Positions 56,226 to 64,000 of a stretch of DNA of 64,000 bases are shown here, piece after piece (the stretch's first letter is position 1; each line of letters begins with the position of its first letter). The notes beneath the pieces are model-generated. The model made no database searches. It saw only the letters and a list, made by a program, of their open reading frames with translations, and was not told the DNA's origin. The DNA comes from a bacterium (GTDB taxonomy: Bacteria; Desulfobacterota; Binatia; Binatales; Binataceae). The position numbers and the translations under genes were made by a program. Location: assembly GCA_014896235.1 (NCBI GenBank), contig JADBKU010000002.1, forward strand, positions 58,307 through 122,306. The letters are read 5' to 3'.

Positions 56226-59135
56226 TCAAGCCTGCGCCGCCGAACGGATCGCCGCGCGCGCCGCCGTTCGTCCAGCGTTCACCGGCAATCCGAACAGACG
56301 GCGCAATTCGCGCCCGGTCAGCGATTTGTCCGACGCCGCGACCGCGAGCGGGTCGCCCGCGGCCACAATCCGTCCGCCCTCGTCGCCGCCGCCCGGACCA
56401 AGGTCGATCACATAGTCGGCGTGCGCGATAAATTCGAGGTTGTGTTCGATCGCGACCACCGTATTGCCTTCCGCCACCAGCCGCGCCAGCACCCTCAGCA
56501 GCCGCCGTATATCCGACGACGCCAGCCCCGTGGTCGGCTCATCCAGCAAGAACATCCGCGGCAGCGCCTTGCCCTTGTCGCTGGTCCGCGGCGGTTCGAG
56601 GTCGGCGAGCAGGAAGCGCGCGAGCTTAAGCCGCTGGGCCTCGCCGCCCGAAAGCGTCGAGGTCGCCTGTCCGAGCTGCAGATAGCCAAGACCGACGGCG
56701 ATCAGCGGGTCGAGCCGTTTGGTCAAGCCCGGATACTTGCGCTGATCGAAAAAGGCGCGCGCCTCTTCGACCGTGAGCTCAAGCGTCTCGCTGATATTCT
56801 TGCCGTTGAATCGAATCGCCAGAATATGGCTCTTGAAGCGGCGGCCGTCGCACGCCTCGCACTTCACTTCCAGGTCGGCCATGAAGTGCATTTCGATCGT
56901 CACGGTTCCGGCCCCGTGGCATCGCTCGCAGCGTCCGCCGTCAACGTTGAAAGAAAAATCGCGCGCGCTCGCGCCAAGCCGCCGCGCTTCGGGCGACGAC
57001 GCGAAGATTTTCCGGATCTCGTCGTAGATTTTCAGATATGTCGCCGGATTGGAGCGCAGCGAGCGCGCGGGCAGCTCCTGCCCCATATGGACCATCTCGC
57101 CGATCTGCTCAAGCCCCTCGATCTGGTCGCACGCGCCGGCGTCGCTCGCCGCTTCGCCCTCGCGCCGCAGATAATTGTTGTAAAGCACCGTCTCGATCAG
57201 CGTCGATTTGCCGGAGCCGGAAACTCCCGTCACGCAGACCAGCCGTCCGAGCGGTATCGAGACGTTCAAATCGCGCAAGTTGTTCTCCCGCGCGCCCACG
57301 ATGCGCACCGCCGGATCGCGCTTCGTCACGCGCCGCTGGCGCGCCAGCGCGCGCATCAGGAGCACGCGTCCCGGCGTCTCGCCCGCGCCGTTGCGCGGTT
57401 GCTGGCCAGGCTCGCCCGCGTACAACAAACGGCCGCCTTCGCGGCCGCCGCCCGGCCCCAACTCGACGAGATAATCCGCTCCCGCGATCATCGCCGGATC
57501 GTGCTCGACCAGCACCACCGTATTGCCAAGGTCGCGCAGATGGCGCAGCACGCCCAGGAGCGCGCGCGAATCCGCCGCGTGCAGCCCGACCGTCGGTTCG
57601 TCGAGCGCGTAGAGCGTCGCCGAGAGCAGGCTGCCGAGCGCGCTCGCCAGATGAATCCGCTGCGCCTCGCCGCCGGACAGCGTGCGCGCCTGCCGCTCGA
57701 GCGTCAGGTAGCCGAGTCCGACCTCGTTCAGATAGCCGACCCGATTTTTTAGTTCGCGCAACAGCACGCCCGCGCGCGCGGCAATCTCTTTCCGCCGTCC
57801 CAGAGCCGCGAGCCATCGCGGCAGATCGCGCACCGCGATCCGGCTCACTTCGGCGATCGATTTACCGTCAACGACCACATTGAGCGCTTCGGCGCGGAGC
57901 TTCGTTCCTCCGCAGGCGGGGCAGGGCGTGAAGCGCCGATAGCGCGCCAGCAGGATTCGCACGTGGGTCTTGTAGCGCCGGCGCTCCAGCCAGCGGAAAA
58001 ACCCCCGCACTCCCGGCCAGTGCTCGTCCCAGTCCTGGCCCTCCTGGCGCGGCTCGCCGTCCAGCAGCCACGAGCGCTCCTCCGCCGTCATCTCATTGAA
58101 CGGCACGATCGTCCGGACTTTCGCCCGCCGCGCGCACTTGAGCATCCATTGCTGCATTTCTCGATAGGCCGGCGTGCGCCACGGCGCGACCAGTCCTTGC
58201 CGCAGCGAAAGCCGCGGATTCGGCATGACCTTGTCGAGATCGAGCTCGACCGTCCGCCCGAAACCTTCGCATTCCGGGCAGGCGCCGATCGGGCTGTTGG
58301 CGGAAAACAGCGCCGGACTCGGCTCGGGATAGCGCGCGCCGCATCGTGAACAGTTGAACCGCCGATCGAAATCGACGATGTCCGCCGTTCGCGACGTTCC
58401 GTTGTCGCGCTCGATCCGCGCTGCCTGCGCCCGGCCGCCGCCAAGGTAAAACGCCTTCTCCAGCGCTTCGCGCACGCGCTCTTCCGCGCCTTCGCCGGCG
58501 ATCGCGATCCGGTCGATCACCACCATCAGCGGGTCGGCCGGCGCGGCTTCGCCCGATTCCCTGAACCGCTCGGCGGCGTCGGCGACGTTCGCGATTTGGC
58601 CGTCGGCGAACAGGCGATGGTAGCCGTTTTCGATCAGCCATGCGGCCGCCTCCGCGGGCGTTCGCGAGCCGGTCTCGAACGGCGCGGCGATTACGTAAAG
58701 TCCCGGCTTGGCGAGCAGTTGCGCCGCGGCGCTTTCGACCGAATCGCGCCGCACCTCGATTCCGCATCGCGGGCAAAGCGTACGGCCGACGGCGACATAG
58801 AGCAGCCGCAGGTAATCGCTGATTTCCGTGACCGTGCCGACCGTCGAACGCGCGTTCTTGATCGTGTTCTTCTGGCGCAGCGCCAACGCCGGCGGAATTT
58901 CGGTAATCGAATCCACGTCCGGCCGATCCATCCGCGCCAGAAACAGCCGCGCGTAGGTCGAAAGGCTCTGCACGTAACGGCGCTGACCCTCGGCGTAAAT
59001 CGTGTCGAACACCAGGCTCGACTTGCCCGATCCCGATACTCCCGTCACCGCGATCAGCCGGCGATGCGGCAGGTCGAGCGAAATGTTGGCGAGGTTGTGG
59101 GTGCGCGCGCCGCGGATGCTGATCGAGCGCTCCAA
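56226..59135 (-). CDS. uvrA: Excinuclease ABC subunit UvrA
   Basis: MERSISIRGARTHNLANISLDLPHRRLIAVTGVSGSGKSSLVFDTIYAEGQRRYVQSLSTYARLFLARMDRPDVDSI; two ABC domains, zinc fingers. Confidence 0.97.
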   Translation of the reverse strand: MERSISIRGARTHNLANISLDLPHRRLIAVTGVSGSGKSSLVFDTIYAEGQRRYVQSLSTYARLFLARMDRPDVDSITEIPPALALRQKNTIKNARSTVGTVTEISDYLRLLYVAVGRTLCPRCGIEVRRDSVESAAAQLLAKPGLYVIAAPFETGSRTPAEAAAWLIENGYHRLFADGQIANVADAAERFRESGEAAPADPLMVVIDRIAIAGEGAEERVREALEKAFYLGGGRAQAARIERDNGTSRTADIVDFDRRFNCSRCGARYPEPSPALFSANSPIGACPECEGFGRTVELDLDKVMPNPRLSLRQGLVAPWRTPAYREMQQWMLKCARRAKVRTIVPFNEMTAEERSWLLDGEPRQEGQDWDEHWPGVRGFFRWLERRRYKTHVRILLARYRRFTPCPACGGTKLRAEALNVVVDGKSIAEVSRIAVRDLPRWLAALGRRKEIAARAGVLLRELKNRVGYLNEVGLGYLTLERQARTLSGGEAQRIHLASALGSLLSATLYALDEPTVGLHAADSRALLGVLRHLRDLGNTVVLVEHDPAMIAGADYLVELGPGGGREGGRLLYAGEPGQQPRNGAGETPGRVLLMRALARQRRVTKRDPAVRIVGARENNLRDLNVSIPLGRLVCVTGVSGSGKSTLIETVLYNNYLRREGEAASDAGACDQIEGLEQIGEMVHMGQELPARSLRSNPATYLKIYDEIRKIFASSPEARRLGASARDFSFNVDGGRCERCHGAGTVTIEMHFMADLEVKCEACDGRRFKSHILAIRFNGKNISETLELTVEEARAFFDQRKYPGLTKRLDPLIAVGLGYLQLGQATSTLSGGEAQRLKLARFLLADLEPPRTSDKGKALPRMFLLDEPTTGLASSDIRRLLRVLARLVAEGNTVVAIEHNLEFIAHADYVIDLGPGGGDEGGRIVAAGDPLAVAASDKSLTGRELRRLFGLPVNAGRTAARAAIRSAAQA

Positions 59136-59149
59136 GCCGTGCTCCGAAC

Positions 59150-59371
59150 TCAGCGCGGGTCCGTCAGCGGGCGCGCCTTGATTTTCCGTTCTCCGGGATA
59201 TTCGCCGGCGACTTCCGCATAAAGTTCGCGCAGCTTGAGGTCGAACTGCGCCTGGAGGCGGCTGGTCGCCGCCTGCCGCTCAGCGTCAGGCAAATCCCGG
59301 ACTTTGGCCAACTCTTCTTCGAGCTGGCACATCAGCCGATTCCGCTGCACCAGATACTGATAGCCGTTCAT
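59150..59371 (-). CDS. Small hypothetical coiled-coil-like protein
   Basis: MNGYQYLVQRNRLMCQLEEELAKVRDLPDAERQAATSRLQAQFDLKLRELYAEVAGEY; ATG 59371 just upstream of uvrA. Confidence 0.6.
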   Translation of the reverse strand: MNGYQYLVQRNRLMCQLEEELAKVRDLPDAERQAATSRLQAQFDLKLRELYAEVAGEYPGERKIKARPLTDPR

Positions 59372-59442
59372 AGGCGTCCCTGAATCGAAATCCCAAAAAC
59401 AAAAGTATAGGTTATCCGCATCAGTCAGACCACCTTTCGACA

Positions 59443-60225
59443 ATGGCCTCGTTCCATCAATTCACAGCCGCGGCGCTCGACGCCGCCACCAGTCCGCACC
59501 TTGCCGGGACCGTCCACGGCTTCATGGGACGCGCCGGCGGCGTGAGCCGTGGCGCGTACGCGACCTTCAACCTCGCGCGATGGATCGGCGACGATGCCGA
59601 GGCGGTCGCGGAAAACTGGCGGCGATGGCGCGCCAATTATCCGGGCCTCGCGACCGCCAATGTCGCCCAGGTCCACGGCGCAACCATCCATCGCGTGGGT
59701 CGCGGATGGGGCGATATCCGGCCGGAGGGCGACGGGATGGTCTCGGCCCAAAGCGGAGTGGCGCTGGGCGTCTTCACCGCCGATTGCGCGCCGATTCTGC
59801 TCGCCGATCGCACGCGGCGCGTAATCGGTGCGCTGCACGCCGGATGGCGCGGGACGATCGCCGGAATCGCGGGCGCAGGAGTGCGCGCGATGGTTGAACT
59901 CGGCGCCCGGCCGGAGGCTATCCGCGCCGCGATTGGACCGGCTATCGGTCAGTGCTGTTTTGAAGTGGACCTTGAACTTGCCGAACGTTTCGAACGCGAA
60001 ATCGCTGGCGCCGCCGTTTTCGCGCGTCCCGGCCGCCCCGGCAAGGCCTATCTCGACCTGCGCGGCATCAATCGGATGTTGCTCGAACGGGCTGGATTGA
60101 ATCCTGATGCGATCGATGAAGTTGGGCCGTGCACGCGATGCTCAAACGATCGTTATTTTTCGCGCCGCGCCGCCGGCGGCGCCGTGACCGGCCTGCAGAT
60201 GAGCTTCATTGCTCTCAGCGATTGA
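59443..60225 (+). CDS. pgeF: Peptidoglycan editing factor PgeF (YfiH/polyphenol oxidase family)
   Basis: QVHGATIHRV, VFTADCAPILLADRTRRVIGALHAGWRGTIAGIAGAGVRAM, AIGPAIGQCCFEVD. Confidence 0.92.
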   Translation: MASFHQFTAAALDAATSPHLAGTVHGFMGRAGGVSRGAYATFNLARWIGDDAEAVAENWRRWRANYPGLATANVAQVHGATIHRVGRGWGDIRPEGDGMVSAQSGVALGVFTADCAPILLADRTRRVIGALHAGWRGTIAGIAGAGVRAMVELGARPEAIRAAIGPAIGQCCFEVDLELAERFEREIAGAAVFARPGRPGKAYLDLRGINRMLLERAGLNPDAIDEVGPCTRCSNDRYFSRRAAGGAVTGLQMSFIALSD

Positions 60226-60261
60226 GATACTTCCGCACCGGGGCGGCCATGACTTGCGGGC

Positions 60262-60501
60262 GTGAAGGCTCACGCGCACAATCAAAAGGCTGAGGCGACG
60301 GCGATGGCGTCCAGGAAAACCCGCGCGGCGAAGGTCGCGAGCGTCCGCGCATTGATCGAAAAGCTGCGCAAACCGCTCGCGCCGCCGACCGTGACCCATC
60401 CGGACGAACGCAAATACGACCGCGCCCGCGAACGCGCGCGGCTTCGCCGTGTCGAGCGCGACGCAATTTCCGCTTCGGACAAATCTCAAGTATCAGAGTA
60501 A
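60262..60501 (+). CDS. Small basic hypothetical protein
   Basis: 79-aa ORF rich in Ala/Arg/Lys downstream of pgeF; weak support. Confidence 0.35.
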   Translation: MKAHAHNQKAEATAMASRKTRAAKVASVRALIEKLRKPLAPPTVTHPDERKYDRARERARLRRVERDAISASDKSQVSE

Positions 60502-60612
60502 GTTTCTGCCCGCCCGACCTGTTGTCCGACCGCACGCTTCACTACGTTCAAACAACGGCCTACTATTATTCGTCACGCTTGGAAATTCGCGCCGGGAAGG
60601 AATGCCCGCCTG

Positions 60613-61722
60613 ATGGTCAGTTTCGAACTCTCTGAAGAACAACGCATGATCCGCGAGACGGTCGCCGCTTTCGCGACCGACGAGATTCGGCCGGCCGCGC
60701 GCGCCGCCGACGAATCCGGCGCAATACCCAACGAACTGATCGCCAAATCGTGGGAACTCGGCCTCGTTCGTGGCGCGCTGCCGGAGAGCGTCGGCGGCTA
60801 CGGCGACGCGCGCTCGGCGGTGACCGGCGCGCTGGTCGCGGAAGAGCTGGCGTTCGGCGATCTGGCGATCGCGATGCACGCGCTCGCGCCGCGGCTGATC
60901 GCCTATCCCGTCCTTGAGTTCGGCACGGATGAACAACGGGCGGCGATTCTGAAAAAATTTGGCGCGGATCGTTTCGCCGCCGCCGCGGCCGCGATCGTCG
61001 AGCCGCGCTTCGATTTCGATCCGCTCGCGATGGAAACGACGGCCGCGCGCGACGGCTCTTCATACGTGCTCGATGGCGCTAAATGTTTCGTACCGCTGGC
61101 GGCCGAATCGGACACGATCCTGGTTTACGCGGCCACGAATCGCACCGCCGGCGCCGCAGGCGTTGACGCTTTTATCGTGCCGCGCGGCGCGGCGGGGCTC
61201 GCGGTTTCGGAGCGCGAGCGCAACATGGGAATCAAAGCGCTCGCCACCTATGAAGTAAAACTTGATCATTGCCAAGTCGGCGCGGATGCCCGCCTAGGCG
61301 GCGCCAACGGCATAAATTTCACCCGTATCCTCGCACAACATCGCGTGGCGCTGGCCGCGATGGCGGTTGGCGTGGCGCGGGCCGCGTACGAATACGCCAA
61401 GGCTTACGCGCGCGAGCGTAAAGCCTTTGGCGTCCCGATCGCGACCAAGCAGGCGATTGCTTTCATGCTGGCCGAAATGGCGATCGAGGTTGACGCCGCG
61501 CGGCTGCTCGTATGGGAGGCGGCGGCGCGTCTCGACAAGGGCGAAGACGCGCTAAAAGAAAGTTATCAGGCGCGCAACTATGCGGCGCAGGCCGCCCTGA
61601 CGGTCGCGGACAACGCCGTGCAGACGCTCGGCGGCCATGGCTACATTCGCGAGCATCCGGTGGAGATGTTCCTGCGCAACGCGCGCGGCTTTGCCGCGTT
61701 CGAGGGACTGGCGACGGTTTAG
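60613..61722 (+). CDS. Acyl-CoA dehydrogenase family protein
   Basis: FELSEEQRMIRETVAAFATDEIRPAARAADESGAIP...RVALAAMAVGVARAAYEYAKAYARERKAFGVPIATKQAIAFMLAEMA. Confidence 0.94.
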   Translation: MVSFELSEEQRMIRETVAAFATDEIRPAARAADESGAIPNELIAKSWELGLVRGALPESVGGYGDARSAVTGALVAEELAFGDLAIAMHALAPRLIAYPVLEFGTDEQRAAILKKFGADRFAAAAAAIVEPRFDFDPLAMETTAARDGSSYVLDGAKCFVPLAAESDTILVYAATNRTAGAAGVDAFIVPRGAAGLAVSERERNMGIKALATYEVKLDHCQVGADARLGGANGINFTRILAQHRVALAAMAVGVARAAYEYAKAYARERKAFGVPIATKQAIAFMLAEMAIEVDAARLLVWEAAARLDKGEDALKESYQARNYAAQAALTVADNAVQTLGGHGYIREHPVEMFLRNARGFAAFEGLATV

Positions 61723-61737
61723 AAGGAGACGCTTCTG

Positions 61738-62961
61738 ATGATCGATTTTGAATTCGAGCCGCAGGTCGTCAACCAGACCCGGATGTATCATTCGGTAGCC
61801 GAGCAGATGATGCGACCGATCTCCCGCGAATACGACGAACGCGAACATGAGCATCCGTGGGACTTTTGGCGCGCGATGTGGGCGGCGTCGCGCAATCTCG
61901 GGCCTGCGGCCGATTCCGGCAAAGCGGATAAATCCGCCGACGGCGCGCCGAAACTGCGCAATCTATACACCTGCCTCTCAACCGAGGAGTTGTGTTGGGG
62001 CGACGCCGGCCTGTTTCTCTCGATTCCGAATCCGGGATTGGGCGGAGCCGCGGTCGCGGCCGCCGGAACTCCCGCGCAGAAAGCGCGCTTTCTGAAGCGT
62101 TTTGCCGAAGGCGAGCCGAAATGGGGCGCGATGGCGATTACCGAGCCCGGATGCGGTTCGGATTCCGCCGCCGTCACCACGACCGCGACGCGCGATGGCG
62201 ACCATTGGGTAATCAACGGAACCAAAATCTTCTGCACCGCCGGCCAGATGGCCGCGGAAAAATCAGAAGGCTTCGTGGTCGTTTGGGCGACGGTCGATCG
62301 CAGCGCCGGCCGCGCCGGAATCAAGCCGTTCGTGGTCGAGCACAACACCCCCGGCATGACGGTCGTGCGGGTCGAGAACAAACTCGGCATCCGTGCGTCG
62401 GACACCGCGATGATCGTCTTCGACAACTGCCGCGTTCCGGCGGACCATTTGCTGGGCAGCGCGGAGGTCAAGCCGACGGGCGGCTTCAAGGACGTGATGG
62501 CCACCTTTGACGCCACCCGGCCGATCGTGGCGGCGATGGCGATCGGCGTCGGACGGGCGGCGCTGGATTTCGTTCGCGACTATCTTACGGAGCAAAAGAT
62601 CCCCGTTCGTTATGGCGTTTCGCCGCGCCGTCTGACCGCGGTTGAAAGAGACTTTATGGAGATGGAGACGCATCTGAAGGCGGCGCGGCTTTTGACCTGG
62701 CGGGCGGCCTGGATGCTCGACATGGGGATGCGCAACAACCTTGAGGCCTCAATGGCGAAGGCCAAGGCGGGCAGGGCGGTCACGCTGATCACCCAAAAGG
62801 CCGTCGAGATGCTCGGGCCGGTCGGTTATTCGCGCAAGATACTGGTGGAAAAATGGATGCGCGACGCGAAGATCAACGACATCTTCGAGGGCACGCAACA
62901 AATCAACCTGATGATCGTCGCGCGCCGTATTCTGGATTACAGCAGTAAAGAACTTAACTAG
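61738..62961 (+). CDS. Acyl-CoA dehydrogenase family protein
   Basis: WGAMAITEPGCGSDSAAVTTTATRDGDHWVINGTKIFCTAG; EGTQQINLMIVARRIL C-terminal motif. Confidence 0.95.
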   Translation: MIDFEFEPQVVNQTRMYHSVAEQMMRPISREYDEREHEHPWDFWRAMWAASRNLGPAADSGKADKSADGAPKLRNLYTCLSTEELCWGDAGLFLSIPNPGLGGAAVAAAGTPAQKARFLKRFAEGEPKWGAMAITEPGCGSDSAAVTTTATRDGDHWVINGTKIFCTAGQMAAEKSEGFVVVWATVDRSAGRAGIKPFVVEHNTPGMTVVRVENKLGIRASDTAMIVFDNCRVPADHLLGSAEVKPTGGFKDVMATFDATRPIVAAMAIGVGRAALDFVRDYLTEQKIPVRYGVSPRRLTAVERDFMEMETHLKAARLLTWRAAWMLDMGMRNNLEASMAKAKAGRAVTLITQKAVEMLGPVGYSRKILVEKWMRDAKINDIFEGTQQINLMIVARRILDYSSKELN

Positions 62962-62997
62962 CGGCGGCGGCGTGGATCGCTGAACAGGCTGAACGAA

Positions 62998-63026
62998 AAA
63001 GGCGCCCGAATTTTTCGGGCGCCTTT
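62998..63026. terminator. Bidirectional intrinsic terminator
   Basis: AAA-GGCGCCCGAA-TTT-TTCGGGCGCC-TTT, 10-bp perfect stem between convergent genes ending at 62961 and 63069. Confidence 0.8.
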
Positions 63027-63068
63027 CATTTTCCGCGCATCGGCTTTGCTAACGTTCAGCCCGGGCGC

Positions 63069-63776
63069 TCAATAGAACCACTTATTTTTATCCCATGAGA
63101 AAATTTCCAGTGTGTGAACCTGGCGAATCACTTTGGGCTTGGCATTGCGCGCGTCATTAATCGTTTTTCCCGCGAGATAATAGCTTAACTCTTCGTACGT
63201 TATCTTTCCGATAGGAATTCCTTCGACGGACTCTTTGGTGTCGCACGACTCCACCTGGCCATAGCCGGTATAGGTCGCGGTCTCATAGCCCTGTCGAAGC
63301 TGCCAGTTCAAATGAGCGAGATTATTCACTTCCCGATCATGCAGCAGCCGCTGCCATTCCTGACAGAATGACGGAAAAAGGCTGGCGGCATGCTCATAGC
63401 GCGATTTTTCCGCAGCGGAATGAAAAGTGAACTGCTCAACGCTCGCTTTAACTACCGCTGAAGCGCCGGTGGGAAGCGTCTGAGCGCCCGGCACGCTTTT
63501 AATAATCGAAGACTTCGGAGGCGCGACCAGCTTCATCGGCTTGTTCGCCGGATGTGTAAAGCCCGCATCTCCGCCAACCGCAGGGTTGATCGAGGCGCCG
63601 GCGTATTGCGTGTTAGTGGGCGCTACGCCGACTTTGGTTATCGATCGAGCGCCCGAAACTGAGGCGCCTGTCGAAGTTTGCGCCGCTACGAGGGTCGCGA
63701 AACTCAATGAAAATGCGACCGCAAACCCAACCGCCAATGTTCCGCTACGTCCACCTATCATTGCCCCAATCTTCAT
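63069..63776 (-). CDS. Hypothetical exported protein
   Basis: N-terminal hydrophobic signal (GTLAVGFAVAFSLSFATLVAAQ); no family recognised. Confidence 0.65.
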   Translation of the reverse strand: MKIGAMIGGRSGTLAVGFAVAFSLSFATLVAAQTSTGASVSGARSITKVGVAPTNTQYAGASINPAVGGDAGFTHPANKPMKLVAPPKSSIIKSVPGAQTLPTGASAVVKASVEQFTFHSAAEKSRYEHAASLFPSFCQEWQRLLHDREVNNLAHLNWQLRQGYETATYTGYGQVESCDTKESVEGIPIGKITYEELSYYLAGKTINDARNAKPKVIRQVHTLEIFSWDKNKWFY

Positions 63777-63806
63777 CGGCGTCGATTAATTTTGCAATAT
63801 GTTTGC

Positions 63807-63843
63807 ACGGCCGCGATTCCCGTCAAGCGGGAATCGCGGCCGT
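63807..63843 (-). terminator. Strong hairpin downstream of OmpA-like gene
   Basis: 16-bp perfect stem ACGGCCGCGATTCCCG / CGGGAATCGCGGCCGT, 5-nt loop TCAAG; no clear U-tract. Confidence 0.55.
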
Positions 63844-63899
63844 GGTTGAGAGTTGGCGCGGACCGGGATGAACCGGTCCGCGCGCGCCCGCGGCGCCGC

Positions 63900-64000
63900 T
63901 TATTGGTCCGCCGGCACCAACTCCACCCGCCGGTTCTCGGCCCGCCCCGCGGCGGTGCGGTTGCTCGCCACGAAATGGGTCTTGCCGAAGCCCTGCGGAA
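63900..64000 (-). CDS. OmpA family protein, C-terminal end only (truncated by window edge)
   Basis: Reverse-strand frame PQGFGKTHFVASNRTAAGRAENRRVELVPADQ* matches OmpA-like C-terminal motif. Confidence 0.75.
   Translation of the reverse strand, partial: PQGFGKTHFVASNRTAAGRAENRRVELVPADQ

Noticed and set aside
56421-57752. 443-aa + strand ORF inside uvrA
   Set aside because: Antisense to the highly conserved UvrA coding sequence; no recognisable motif.
1-64000. tRNA, rRNA or CRISPR array
   Set aside because: No cloverleaf-like T-arm motif with matching acceptor, no rRNA-like conserved stretch, and no regularly spaced direct repeats were seen by eye; a tRNAscan/CRISPR search would be the decisive check.

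Overview
This is a high-GC bacterial chromosome segment, densely coding, with about 60 supportable protein genes. I found no tRNA, rRNA, CRISPR array, transposase or prophage module. The gene content is mostly metabolic or housekeeping: three CaiB/BaiF CoA-transferases, three luciferase-like (F420/FMN-type) oxidoreductases, two acyl-CoA dehydrogenases, an enoyl-CoA hydratase, an ADP-forming-type acyl-CoA synthetase, rpmE, prfA-prmC-murA-hisD-hisB-hisA, purM-purN, gshA, glpK, uvrA, sppA, comF and pgeF. The most interesting parts are: (1) a Ser/Thr kinase whose beta3 lysine is Ala while a Lys sits in the glycine loop (a WNK-like layout), in an operon with a zinc-ribbon protein and a dual-FHA membrane protein; (2) a cluster of four TadG-like and two TadE-like proteins with no Tad machinery beside it, three of which share a conserved passenger domain; (3) a near-consensus promoter overlapped by a perfect palindrome between a TetR gene and a diiron-type protein gene, with a REP-like palindrome alongside; (4) a PfkB-SIS fusion overlapping a DHDPS-family aldolase gene; (5) a hisA gene with no ATG/GTG/TTG near its conserved N-terminus. 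Taxonomy cannot be settled from the sequence alone. All calls come from reading translated motifs and gene context; no database search was run.
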